Of a DNA stretch of 64,000 nucleotides, positions 23,101-33,513 are shown piece after piece; position 1 is the stretch's first letter, and each line of letters opens with the position of its first letter. The stretch is from assembly GCA_003952965.2 (NCBI GenBank), contig CM025851.1, positions 6,737,647 to 6,801,646 on the forward strand, read 5' to 3'. Both the position numbers and the translations under genes were made by a program. Source of the stretch: Morella rubra. Taxonomy: Eukaryota; Streptophyta; Magnoliopsida; Fagales; Myricaceae. The notes under the pieces are model-generated. The model was not told the origin of the DNA and ran no database searches. It saw nothing but the letters and a program-made list of their open reading frames with translations.

Positions 23101-24166
23101 TGTTTCCTTCCTAATTATTAAAATAGGATCTGTGTTTTACAAGACCTCTTCACTCGGTAATCTATGATTTATGCAGGGCAAGAAGCTGTCATCGAGAATG
23201 CTCATCTTGTCATTAATTGCCTCACAGGGCTTATTGCCTGCCCTCATATGATGGTACGAACTTCTTCTAGGAAAACAAACTTTGTTGGTGATTTGTGCTG
23301 TTAACATCATTGTAGATGTTAATTGAGATTGTAGTGATATAACCAGGTTCTTTTTTTTTCGTCTTAAAAGTTTTCCTCTTTCCTCTCTGTTTTTATTGTA
23401 GTTTTTCACTGAGAAGTTAGTCTTCTCTCATTACTCAGCAATGGCAAGGCAGCTATTGTCACTCACACTTGTCTTTTCTGGGTCCTTGCGGGGAAAACCC
23501 ATCTCCAAAAAGAATTAATGTGTAACATGTGTGTGCTTTAGAGATGACATCATACACTTAATCACTATAATATGTAATTTGTTGGTTGTCACTTCGTATT
23601 TTTAAAGCCTAATAACCTATTTATGATAGAGCCAAATTGAAATTAATGGTGGATTTGGTTTTTTCCTTTTGTGTATTCAGCTTGTTCGGGAGACAGCAAT
23701 TCAGTGTCTAGTCGCCATGTCTGAGCTGCCCCATGCAAGGATCTATCCCATGAGAATGCAGGTAAGTAAAACTTCTTAGAAGCATGTCGTGGATAGTATG
23801 ACAGTGCTTCCCTGGAGCTCTTATGAAATTGACATATCTATCATTCCTTTTGGACCTCCGCTTTAAGTCTTTAATAAAGGCATTTCTATCAACTTGTCAT
23901 CAAACATCACTAATGACTCTGTCAATTCTGTGTGTCATTTTCAGGTACTACAGGTAATATCAAATGCTCTTGATGACCCCAAGAGGGCTGTTCGTCAGGA
24001 AGCTGTCAGATGCAGGCAGGCATGGTCTGTGTTTGATATTTATACTGTTTACTGTTTAGTTTCTTATGCACGCAGGCATGCATACACAGTTTCCATGTTT
24101 ATCTCAGTTGAAATTTGTTGATCATCTATTAGGGCATCAATCGCATCAAGAAGTCTCCGTTTCTAA
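8105..24166 (+). CDS. MMS19: MMS19 cytosolic Fe-S assembly adaptor
   Basis: This is the plant MMS19/MET18 orthologue, the HEAT-repeat scaffold of the CIA targeting complex that hands Fe-S clusters to DNA polymerases, helicases and other nuclear and cytosolic enzymes. Exons: 8105-8176, 9017-9079, 9187-9241, 9577-9674, 12742-12900 (duplicate at 11814-11972), 13033-13092, 13793-13981, 14957-15010, 17024-17110, 17217-17928, 18351-18730, 19062-19135, 19553-19658, 19829-20739, 20985-21060, 21168-21279, 23177-23253, 23681-23761, 23945-24024 and 24133-24166. Phases agree throughout and give 1159 residues with one copy of exon 5, near the Arabidopsis length. Landmarks are the N-terminal VREMEMYLTTTDN and ARGILLLGE, STPFFEPFAVPLLLEKLSSS, IRPLYKQRFFST, and the C-terminal DDPKRAVRQEAVRCRQAW. 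Introns hold LINE debris and a 53-codon exon duplication. It converges on PAF1. The last two exons are copied again at 31505-31726. Confidence 0.93.
10505..11105 (+). mobile_element. LINE 3' fragment with RT zinc-binding domain
   Basis: This is a 5'-truncated non-LTR retrotransposon in MMS19 intron 4, sense to the gene. The open frame to 10999 encodes the zinc-binding region (zf-RVT) found after reverse transcriptase in plant LINEs. Visible pieces are [25 protein letters not shown], the Cys/His cluster DWCFLC...HVLLHCP, and WWCLWWERNNRCFED. The 3' UTR ends in CATCAAAAAAA at about 11095-11105. Reverse transcriptase and endonuclease are missing, so it is not autonomous. Its relative at 15735-16326 belongs to the same family. 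Confidence 0.85.
11814..11972 (+). CDS. MMS19 exon 5, duplicate copy
   Basis: A 159-nt exon of 53 codons has AG at 11812-11813 and a GTAACA donor at 11973. It begins ADWKALRGVLVGC and ends SLGQHDRK. It is phase 0 at both ends and identical in translation to 12742-12900. Splicing could therefore use either copy, or include both and add 53 residues of HEAT-like helix without a frame change. The copy at 12742 is followed by an intact exon 6 and is the likelier one in the main transcript. Confidence 0.7.
12105..12145 (+). pseudogene. Degenerate MMS19 exon 6 copy
   Basis: The first 22 bases match true exon 6 (13033-13092), giving LCFELLE. A deletion of about 14 bases then removes the codons around CLLER, YPDT survives, and the homology stops before the end. 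The remnant is 41 nt, not a multiple of three, so its inclusion would shift the frame. It keeps a CAG acceptor and a GT after position 12145. Confidence 0.75.
12287..13094 (+). repeat. Intragenic MMS19 duplication, copy 2
   Basis: This is the downstream copy of the duplication described at 11383-12147. It contains exon 5 (12742-12900) and an intact exon 6 (13033-13092), so it is probably the ancestral arrangement. Relative to copy 1 it carries about 24 extra bases in the intron near 12355. Confidence 0.88.
13101..13152 (+). mobile_element. Tail-only LINE insertion with 15-bp TSD
   Basis: A perfect 15-base direct repeat, TCCAGTACTTCTTTT, occurs at 13101-13115 and 13138-13152. It flanks 22 bases consisting of GACTTATG and an A tract. 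The insert resembles the extreme 3' end of the LINE at 15735-16326 (ACTTATC then poly-A). It looks like a retrotransposition product truncated to little more than its tail, in MMS19 intron 6. Confidence 0.7.
15735..16326 (+). mobile_element. LINE 3' fragment, frameshifted
   Basis: This is a second 5'-truncated LINE in MMS19 intron 8, sense to the gene. It encodes the same zinc-binding region: [42 protein letters not shown] and WVMPARVFDVLLCWGR. The family continuation (WWCLWRERNCRCFED) moves into another frame near 16055, so a small indel has broken it. The 3' UTR ends with ACTTATC and a poly-A tract at 16308-16326. That tail motif recurs in the three minimal insertions elsewhere in this gene. 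Confidence 0.85.
17969..18024 (+). mobile_element. Tail-only LINE insertion with 15-bp TSD
   Basis: A 15-base direct repeat at 17969-17983 and 18010-18024 (TTTTTGTTATAA then TCC or CCC, one mismatch) flanks a 26-base insert. The insert is CTTATC followed by an A-rich tract. It matches the LINE tail at 16308-16326 in sense orientation. It lies in MMS19 intron 10 just after the 17928 donor. Confidence 0.72.
18073..18175. repeat. Inverted repeat hairpin in MMS19 intron
   Basis: The 31-base arms at 18073-18103 and 18145-18175 are complementary apart from about four mismatches and enclose about 41 bases. Transcribed RNA from either strand would fold into a long stem. The size fits a small MITE remnant or a precursor-like hairpin. 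There is no coding content. Confidence 0.7.
21638..21659 (+). repeat. Poly-G homopolymer
   Basis: An uninterrupted run of 22 G lies in MMS19 intron 16. Such runs are prone to length error in sequencing and may form G-quadruplexes. Confidence 0.9.
22181..22224 (-). mobile_element. Tail-only LINE insertion, antisense, with TSD
   Basis: A 10-base direct repeat, GCCACCTGAT, occurs at 22181-22190 and 22215-22224. It flanks 24 bases of poly-T followed by GATAAGTAAA. Read on the minus strand this is TTTACTTATC plus poly-A, the same tail as the LINE at 16308-16326. Only the last few bases of the element were inserted, in MMS19 intron 16, opposite to the gene. Confidence 0.78.
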
Positions 24167-26034
24167 ATGATGCAGGGGAGCTTTTCTGAGGCTGTTGGGC
24201 AGATACATGACATGTTTTTTTGTTCGTTGTCATTGCTAGTCTCAGCATAGTGTACCCAGTTCTAGGTTTTTAGTCTTCGAGATTAGCAGACTATAGTGTC
24301 TGTAAATATCCAAAGTGAGGATTTTTGTTGTAATTAAGAAATATCAGTCTTGCAATTTTATTTTGCATAGAAAGAAGACGGCAACATCTATAGCATCATC
24401 TCTCTTTTCAGACCACTCAGAATACTCATTAGAAACATTTCTCCACAGGGCAGCAAATCTTCACTGATAGGAAAAGCTGTCTCTTCGTAGTACATCTTAC
24501 AAAACTCTGGCCTGATATTATAGAAAATGATACAACTATATCCGTAAAGCACAAGAAGGGGGGGGGGGGGGGAAGGAAAAGCCAAGGATCACCTGTTGAA
24601 AAAGCAAACACTGATTAGCGAAGAGAAGCCTCAAAAGGTTTCCAGGTGGAAAATAATTGATGATGAGAATCCATTCCTAAGCTCGAAGGTAGGCTGGTGG
24701 TGCAGCGGCGATGGCACCCAGCAAACATGATTTTCTTTTTCGCTTCTCTACTTTGCTGCCTCCGTGGTAGGCAGTAAAGAGGTGTAAAGTTCGTTTGTTC
24801 GAACAATTAGCAACAGAATACAGAAGTCAACTCTGGTAAGATTTTTTTTTTTCTAAACAACATAAACAATATATTAAAATCTGAAAAAGATACTGCCAGT
24901 ACAAAACAGAAAAACAAGGGCGGCGAAAAACTAAACGGATTTAAAGGCTCTATAATAAATCGGGTCCAAAGATCTGGTAGCCAATCTGGATTACAAAACA
25001 AGGACTATCAACAGTTACAAGGGCCGGACTATCAATAATATAATTACAAGGGCCATAGTATAAATCTCAGAATTACAAACTAACTCCAAAGGCTCACAAA
25101 CAATACAAATACAAATTGCTCTAAAACATTAGTGCACAAGACACACAAATCAGCCACAAGGATCGGGACATAACATATACAACACGACCACCGCTCAAGG
25201 CGATAGCGGCTTCCGCTAGAAGAAGGGCTATCAAATACTCCTTTGAAATTATTTGTACCTGTAATGCGATTTCAAAAAACAGAACAGGAAAAGAGGTTAC
25301 ATAAATGCTATCTTTCGGAGAACACCAGGAGTCCAAATGAGACGAACCTTTCAGAAATTCATGACAACAACCAATCACGTCTAACTCAGTGCGAGCTGTT
25401 CCCCTCCCAATTCCTCGACCTGATAGTTCTCTTTCTACCCCTCTTTAACTGTTTTGGGTTTTTAATGACCTAGATTTTTAGGACTACCAGAGTCCATTGT
25501 AAATTCATTCGCCCAGCCCAACCTGACCTGGCCCCACTACATTCTTTTTGTAAGACTGCACGTGTTAATTTCTTTAACATTGTTCCAGAAGTCATAGCCC
25601 AAGAAGGATCTCCGTCTACTTCGCAGCATACCAGATACCAAATCAAAATCTGATGAGCGCAACTTTGCTTAATACGAAAGGAAACAATAGTCCATGGGAC
25701 AAATAACTAAATCCTTATACCAAGCATCTTTTAAGATTTCACTGAAAATGTTATAGAGAACTCAACAAAATTCTATTATGTCGCCGTTTTTTTACATATG
25801 TATTTTTCACTTTTTCCTTCCATTCCATGGTAGGAGAGGAAAAACCTATATAAACCAGAACCAGCTAAATCTGAAATTTGTTTATACAGATAATTGACAG
25901 GCTGGAACGAGCAAATACAACAGAGATATCACTGCTCTGCTTCACTTCTCTGCAGCATCTAGCCCATAATACACTGTTAATCTGCTAGAAAAATTGGGTA
26001 AACTTCACTTCAAGGCAGAATTTGAATTAGAGAA
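24167..26034. other. MMS19-PAF1 convergent intergenic region (copy A)
   Basis: This holds the 3' UTRs of MMS19 and PAF1. It includes a run of 15 G at 24558-24572 and an oligo-T tract near 24841 that begins a stretch resembling antisense retroelement debris, which I could not classify. No gene is recognised. Most of the differences from copy B lie here. Confidence 0.6.
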
Positions 26035-29000
26035 TCAATCAGACATTTCATCTTCAGCTCCACTAAATTGATCAATGTCGTGATGTCGCGCAACCTTCTG
26101 TGGTCTTCCAAGACCGTGTTCAATGTCTAATCCTCCCCTCTTAGAATTTGAAAAACTCCCCTTTGAATTGGAATAAACCTGAAACCATAATAAACTCAAT
26201 GTCTCAGACAAGGGATACTATCCTATCCTATTAGTTTAATATTCATAGACGGCTCCACGGTCATACCTCTGAATCCCTCAGCTCGACTGCAGCAACAGCA
26301 GATCTCCTCCTTACAGTTACTCTAGAAGGTGCGGGAAAATGTTCAACCTCATCACTAGATCTTCCTTCTTTGGCCCTCTTTTTTCTCAAAACAAGTTTCG
26401 TCGGAAGAGGCTGCACTAAAAGGCAATTTGTAATGTACTCAAAAAAGGCAACGTGTAAAAGCCTTAGACGAACACTGCCAAAATCTGTGCATACAGGGGC
26501 AGAAAACATATATAAAATCCAGGTTCAAGCGGATACCACATAGCGCGCTTCTGCTTCATCAAATGAGACAAGGTATGTTGTGGGGTCATCCGCATTATCA
26601 AGACGAAACTGTACAGGTGTCAAATAAAAAATCATTCAATAAGCAATTACATCCTTGCTTGCTGGTGTAACATGACAAAAATCAAAGGACATACTTCATA
26701 ATGGTACTCGCGGACCCACGAATATGAGATGTCTTCATGTTCATCAAACATATCCTTTGATAGCTGCCGCCATAAACATATAGACACCAATTAGATTAAT
26801 AAAAATGCCCAATTATCGTCAATGTGACAACATGAGCAACAAAAATAATTTCGGATCTTGATGACTTCTAACTTCAATGTATTTGGAAGGAATGCAAGGC
26901 AATAACTACCTCATCCAGAGAAGGGACCATGTATGCCAAAAATGATTTGTCTATATCAGAGCCTGCAGCCACGTAACTTTTCATAATGGCCTGGAATGGA
27001 TCGTGGTAAATGAAGTCAACACATACACATCCCTACTACAGAAGAAATTACGAAAATCTACCAGCAAATGATCTAGGCAGGTAAATTCAAGTATATGCAT
27101 TACTGGCTCATAATATCCTCGTATCAACAACCAATGTATAGGGTTCAACAAGTGTCTGGCAAATGTATGAATTCTAACATGGGCAGAACTTTCAGTTTTA
27201 GCTTTTCAACCCCAAACTCGCAAGTCCTTGAAAATTTAGGAACACATGAAAGGTGGATAGCAGGATGCCAAACATGGAGTTTAAACAACACTACCCACCT
27301 AATATGGTTACATTCAATTGAATTCACCCTCACCAAGGAGTAAAGACTACTATAGACAATGTCACCCAATTTTTTCCCACAGTGGAAGCCAATGGCTAAA
27401 AAAAAAACCCAATAAATGTGTCTTCCAAATAATGAGTACAAAAAGAAGAATATCAGTCTCTTATTCAAAGGCAACATTTGAGCAACAAAACACACTCAAC
27501 TCACCTGCGATTCATAGGCATCACGAACAGTTTGGTCCAACTTGCTGTGGACTTCTGAATCAGCTGTAGGGGCGCTATCAAATCCCACAACAACAAGTTG
27601 GTCATCATACCTAGAACCACATACACAATAAAACCGTTAAAAGTGTCTGTGTCAGCACCAACAATGTGGTGGCATCAGCGGGAGTTTTGTGGGAAGCCAA
27701 GGTGATTAAGCATTAAAGGTACTGAACGAAAGAGCATTGAAGAAATCCATACCGATCAAAATCAGGCAACAAAGGCAGAACCTCCACAGGATATAAATCT
27801 TTATTAGTTGCGTGAACAGGACGTGACTTGCATGCCTCAAATGAGGCTTCTATTTCCTTGATTTGTCTCTCCCTAAAAACAAAGTATTTGACAAAGCCGG
27901 TAAGCTAAAGAAGCTCATTCTTTCCTGCCTGATTTTCTCTTTATTTAGAAAGGTTAAGAGTAATAACAAACCTATCGTTGAGGTTTTCCAAAATGTTATG
28001 GCCTCCCTTCATTTCCCTCAGTTCTTTTGCTTGTTTCTCAGTTAAAGACTGAAAGCGCAAATACAGTGAGCTAAAACATAGAAGGAAGGTTTATGTATCA
28101 ATAAAGCATTGTTCCTTAACGAGTAGCATACGCATTCAATCACCTGCTTTGCTGACTCCGTGCTAAGAGGAGATATATACTGCGTTTTGACCAGCCAGGC
28201 AACACCTTTATCCGTAGGCCTTTCTTTTCTTCTTATTCCATTATTCTTTACAGGGGTGACTGCTGCATCATCATGCAACAATTCCTCGTCGTCTGCATGA
28301 AGGGGTGCTCTATCGCTGGGAGGGCTAATTAAACGAATATAAAAAGATGATTAGACTCGTTCTGCTATAAAAAAGCCGCCAAGGGCTTCAGAAAAACTAA
28401 AAGTCTTGAGAGACAATACTTGTATACACTGAGGTCAAGAAGGTCAAGAGGGATGCCAAGATCCGGCTCAACAAATAGTTTGGGTTTGTAAGTTTTTTCC
28501 AGAGACGTGATCGTGTATCTTGCATATCTGCGAAAGTAGAGAATAAATTTCACCACAATATTTAGGGAAGCGACTTGGATCATGATTCCTTAAACATATG
28601 ATAACAAAAAATAATAATGATGCCCAGAAGCGAGTAGATAAACCCTTGTGTCAAACAATTAGATGTACAATCATAACCTGTGGAACCAGCTTAGGTAAAA
28701 GATTAAACATATATAGCGATGTATACCGGGGTTGTGACCAGAGCTCAAAAACATGATCGAATCCCAACCCAAAATATTTTTTGATGTGAAGCTCTCATGA
28801 ATCTAGAGATGGACTACAACCTCATCAAATCCCAATTTCATTAAAATCCATTCAGGGATGAAGCCAGGATTGAGAATTGAGAGAGAAGAGAGGGGGGGCA
28901 CAAAATGCAAAAAAGATGTAAAGAAAATCTTGAAGAAAAACAGTTTTTTTACCTGATTTTTTTTTCATGGTATTTTTTTGGGGAGCTGGGGGCTTTGGTC

Positions 29001-29820
29001 CCCACTAGCACCCCTAGCTCCGTCCCTGGCTCACTTATACTTGCTTCCACACCATCACTTCATTGAGTGTTGCAGTCTCTGAGGATCCAAGAAATACAAG
29101 TCAACTGTCCTCAGATATCTGGATTTTCCATTTGCAATGGAATCCATACTTCTAGATGACCTCTTCATACCATGAACAGGGCTATCCAGTTCGAGGTAAG
29201 CTATGTGTGCCATTGGGACAAAGGAAACAGGGCTTCTGGTAGTTTTCCACTACTCCATCACATGTAAACTAGGTCCTCATGGGTTATCACTCTTCCTTCT
29301 ATTCCTTCTCCTCTTGCCCTTACCCTGGTGCTTCTCCATCACTTTTTACCACCAATGCCAGGATGAGAAGTAGTACAACAATATTGGAAACATGGTAGCC
29401 CCCAAACAGCCTGAGGAGATATTTTTCTTGCTTGCATGAACTATGTACTAGGTGCATCGTGGATCAGCTTTCTTCTTCTCAACTCCTTCAAAACTGTTAC
29501 CGTCTTCCTATTGAAGACACGTTACAGCAAGTTTTGTTGGCTCAGTCATCAATTACTTTTAGGATTGACCAGAAGTCAATGTTCTATTTAATAGAGCTAG
29601 AGGTAAGATTCATTTTCCCACTTAGCCTAACTAACTAAAGGATCACTCAAACTATTACCATCATATGGTGCTACTAGAATCTAGAAGGTGCAAATATGCT
29701 GATGTCAGTGGCTCGGTCTTTAACCCTGATAAGTTCGTAGGTATGGCGTGCCCATAGACGTTAACTACATCTACCTAGGCATGCACAAATTGTAATATAT
29801 AAATGTTTATACTATAAGGC

Positions 29821-29858
<38 letters not shown>

Positions 29859-31441
29859 TACTGATCTTTCTCTTTCTTCATAGCCACGAGCTTTGGTTGA
29901 GCACTTGGATCTGGGAGTTCGTTACGAAATCTTAAAGAAGCAAACAAGTGAATTGAATATAAAACGAATGTCAGTACTGGAAGTTGACAATGCAGCCAAT
30001 GTTGCATGGGATGATGCTGGAATATTAATCAATACTGACTAAAAGACTACTAGTGTGAGCAGTAGTTCATGCAAAAACAGATATAGCATCACGAAGAAGT
30101 TATTAAATGAAAAGCCAAAACTCTTTTCCTGTGGTCACCTCCCATCGGCACTCCAAACTTTATGATAAAAAAACTTCTATATTTGCTGGTCCCTCTTAGT
30201 CCAAAAGATACACAAATCAAAAGGTACTGATGAATATTGAATGATGAGAACGCATATGTTACAGCAGAACCAACCACTATTATCTGTACATAATCGTAGC
30301 CAAACCACCAAAATTTGGTAGTTACAGTCTTAGTCCATATTACCTCTTTGATAGTGGGAGCCAAGGCAAAAATAAGAATATAATAAATCAAGGATCATCA
30401 ACATACTCACTTCAACTTGCACAAGAATGTCGTAGGCTTCTTCAATCTATTCTCAACCCTTTCACCACTCAACAAAGGAGTAGCTCTCCTATCCCCCATC
30501 CGTGACCCCACAATCGACCCATGCCCCTTTGCAGAAGACAACATCTGGGTCTTGTGTAAAACCGTGTTCTGGGACTCCTTCAACTGATGCCTTTGCTTCT
30601 CTTCTTGCCTTTGCTTGTCAAATTCCCTCTTCTTCCTCAACCTCCTCTCTTCCTCCGTCTCCACCCTTCCTGGAGGCCCATTTGACTTTTTCACTGGCAC
30701 CGGCGGAACCAGGGGCTTCTGCTGCTGTTTAGGAGGAACACCATGATTCGAAAGCCCATGGTCTCGCCGTCCAGAAGCCGATACCTCCTTCGAAGCGCCT
30801 TTATCACGCTCATGGGACACCCTATCTGCTCCACTCCCCTTATTCTGTGGGGCAGCCGAAGGAGGCGGCGGTGGAGAAGTTGGGGGCGGTGGTGGTGGAA
30901 TTGAAGAATTCGGCGGTGGAGATGAAGGTGGTGGTGGAGGCGGTGGGGGCCGCATTGGCTGATGACTGTACTGATTATACTGATTAGATGGATAATACAT
31001 AGGAGCTTGTGGGGGCTGCACATTCATCGAAGCTTGTGGCATAGAAGGTGCTGGAGGCGGTGGCGGCGGCGGGTAGGAAACCTCCGGAGGGGGAGGTGGT
31101 GGAGGATACGGATACTGCTGGTGCGGAGGAGGTGGAGGCGGGTGCTGTTGACCCCTCGGCGGCCCGTAATGTTGGTGGTGGTAATTGGGATTGGGGTGCA
31201 TTTGGGTGGTGGTGTAGTTTTGGGCATATGAAGAAGAAGGTGGAGGAGGAGCTGACGACAAACCATCAGCAGCAGCAGCGGCAGCACCACCACCAGTATA
31301 TCCACCCCAAACCTGATTGTACTGAGCTCGCTGGTGCGGTGGATGTGGGGGTGGTGGTTGTGGCTGTGGTGGCGGAATGGGGTTTTGATTCGGAGGGGGC
31401 GCAAATGAAGATTGTGGAGGGAAGGGCCTGTACGACGCCAT
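26035..31441 (-). CDS. PAF1: PAF1 (ELF7), Paf1 complex subunit, copy A
   Basis: This is the PAF1 homologue (ELF7/VIP2-type in Arabidopsis), a nuclear subunit of the Paf1 complex. That complex travels with RNA polymerase II and promotes H2B ubiquitination and H3K4/K36 methylation; plant mutants flower early through FLC. Twelve exons: 31441-30411, 29930-29862, 28527-28420, 28324-28144, 28048-27972, 27872-27753, 27610-27505, 26990-26910, 26763-26695, 26608-26537, 26410-26267 and 26178-26035, giving 733 residues. Residues 1 to about 225 are extremely Pro-rich with polyproline runs. A basic helix (EEERRLRKKREFDKQRQEEK) follows, then the conserved Paf1 region from VENRLKKPTTFLCKLKFRNE through VEPDLGIPLDLLDLSVY, DGIRR-like GIRRKERPTDKG and ISYSWVREYHYE to RAKEGRSSDEVEHFP. 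The C-terminus is acidic. Only about 40 bases of its own leader remain; upstream is the orphan MMS19 tail, so expression is doubtful. Confidence 0.93.
28853..29030. mobile_element. hAT-like MITE remnant in PAF1 intron 2
   Basis: Imperfect terminal inverted repeats, CAGGGATGAAGCCAGG on the left and the complement of CAGGGACGGAGCTAGGGG on the right, enclose about 140 bases of low-complexity sequence. CAGGG...GGAGC ends are typical of some plant hAT-derived elements. I see no convincing 8-bp target duplication. The same element lies in copy B at 36332-36509. Confidence 0.45.
29823..29854 (+). repeat. GA microsatellite at PAF1 exon 2 donor
   Basis: A (GA)16 tract lies a few bases inside intron 2 from the exon 2 donor. 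Copy B (37302-37333) has the same length, which is unusual for a fast-evolving repeat unless the copies are very young or artefactual. Confidence 0.9.
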
Positions 31442-31504
31442 GGCCAATTTCCAAGCTGAAAAGACCCTAAGGCAGAGAGAGGAAATTCTGTGTGTCATTT
31501 TCAG

Positions 31505-31726
31505 GTACTACAGGTAATATCAAATGCTCTTGATGACCCCAAGAGGGCTGTTCGTCAGGAAGCTGTCAGATGCAGGCAGGCATGGTCTGTGTTTGATATT
31601 TATACTGTTTACTGTTTAGTTTCTTATGCACGCAGGCATGCATACACAGTTTCCATGTTTATCTCAGTTGAAATTTGTTGATCATCTATTAGGGCATCAA
31701 TCGCATCAAGAAGTCTCCGTTTCTAA
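31505..31726 (+). pseudogene. Orphan last two exons of MMS19
   Basis: Copies of MMS19 exons 19 and 20 (31505-31584 and 31693-31726) have no upstream MMS19 exons. The first keeps its CAG acceptor and starts VLQVISNALDDPKR. The second ends in the MMS19 stop. It sits head-to-head with PAF1 copy A, about 64 bases from the PAF1 start codon, and cannot make MMS19 alone. Confidence 0.92.
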
Positions 31727-33513
31727 ATGATGCAGGGGAGCTTTTCTGAGGCTGTTGGGCAGATACATGACATGTTTTTTTGTTCGTTGTCATTGCTAGT
31801 CTCAGCATAGTGTACCCAGTTCTAGGTTTTTAGTCTTCGAGATTAGCAGACTATAGTGTCTGTAAATATCCAAAGTGAGGATTTTTGTTGTAATTAAGAA
31901 ATATCAGTCTTGCAATTTTATTTTGCATAGAAAGAAGACGGCAACATCTATAGCATCATCTCTCTTTTCAGACCACTCAGAATACTCATTAGAAACATTT
32001 CTCCACAGGGCAGCAAATCTTCACTGATAGGAAAAGCTGTCTCTTCGTAGTACATCTTACAAAACTCTGGCCTGATATTATAGAAAATGATACAACTATA
32101 TCCGTAAAGCACAAGAAGGGGGGGGGGGGGGGAAAGCCAAGGATCACCTGTTGAAAAAGCAAACACTGATTAGCGAAGAGAAGCCTCAAAAGGTTTCCAG
32201 GTGGAAAATAATTGATGATGAGAATCCATTCCTAAGCTCGAAGGTAGGCTGGTGGTGCAGCGGCGATGGCACCCAGCAAACATGATTTTCTTTTTCGCTT
32301 CTCTACTTTGCTGCCTCCGTGGTAGGCAGTAAAGAGGTGTAAAGTTCGTTTGTTCGAACAATTAGCAACAGAATACAGAAGTCAACTCTGGTAAGATTTT
32401 TTTTTTTCTAGAAAAAGATACTGCCAGTACTAAACGGATTTAAAGGCTCTATAATGGGTCCAAAGATCTGGTAGCCAATCTGGATTACAAAACAAGGACT
32501 ATCAACAGTTACAAGGGCCGGACTATCAATAATATAATTACAAGGGCCATAGTATAAATCTCAGAATTACAAACTAACTCCAAAGGCTCACAAACAATAC
32601 AAATACAAATTGCTCTAAAACATTAGTGCACAAGACACACAAATCAGCCACAAGGATCGGGACATAACATATACAACACGACCACCGCTCAAGGCGATAG
32701 CGGCTTCCGCTAGAAGAAGGGCTATCAAATACTCCTTTGAAATTATTTGTACCTGTAATGCGATTTCAAAAAACAGAACAGGAAAAGAGGTTACATAAAT
32801 GCTATCTTTCGGAGAACACCAGGAGTCCAAATGAGACGAACCTTTCAGAAATTCATGACAACAACCAATCACGTCTAACTCAGTGCGAGCTGTTCCCCTC
32901 CCAATTCCTCGACCTGATAGTTCTCTTTCTACCCCTCTTTAACTGTTTTGGGTTTTTAATGACCTAGATTTTTAGGACTACCAGAGTCCATTGTAAATTC
33001 ATTCGCCCAGCCCAACCTGACCTGGCCCCACTACATTCTTTTTGTAAGACTGCACGTGTTAATTTCTTTAACATTGTTCCAGAAGTCATAGCCCAAGAAG
33101 GATCTCCGTCTACTTCGCAGCATACCAGATACCAAATCAAAATCTGATGAGCGCAACTTTGCTTAATACGAAAGGAAACAATAGTCCATGGGACAAATAA
33201 CTAAATCCTTATACCAAGCATCTTTTAAGATTTCACTGAAAATGTTATAGAGAACTCAACAAAATTCTATTATGTCGCCGTTTTTTTACATATGTATTTT
33301 TCACTTTTTCCTTCCATTCCATGGTAGGAGAGGAAAAACCTATATAAACCAGAACCAGCTAAATCTGAAATTTGTTTATACAGATAATTGACAGGCTGGA
33401 ACGAGCAAATACAACAGAGATATCACTGCTCTGCTTCAGCAGCATCTAGACACTGTTAATCTGCTAGAAAAATTGGGTAAACTTCACTTCAAGGCAGAAT
33501 TTGAATTAGAGAA
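31727..33513. other. Convergent intergenic region (copy B)
   Basis: This is the duplicate of 24167-26034 with several small deletions: about 5 bases after the G15 run at about 32132, about 27 and 30 bases between 32405 and 32440, about 5 near 32454, and 7 plus 8 near 33440-33450. No gene is recognised. Confidence 0.65.

Larger units (their letters stand above)
23924..31481. repeat. 7.5 kb tandem duplication, copy A
   Basis: This is the left copy of a direct duplication that contains the last two MMS19 exons, the convergent intergenic region and PAF1 up to about 40 bases before its start codon. The offset to copy B is 7560 bases at the left end and 7479 through PAF1. The 81-base difference comes from several small gaps between 24.56 and 25.97 kb. 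I see no substitutions in PAF1 exons. The left edge falls in MMS19 intron 18 at AATTCTG. Confidence 0.95.

Noticed and set aside
30502..31470. Several open frames of 60-140 codons on both strands opposite or across PAF1 exon 1 (and again at 37981-38949)
   Set aside because: They are shadows of the GC-rich polyproline coding sequence: His/Arg- or Gly/Val-rich translations with no family resemblance.
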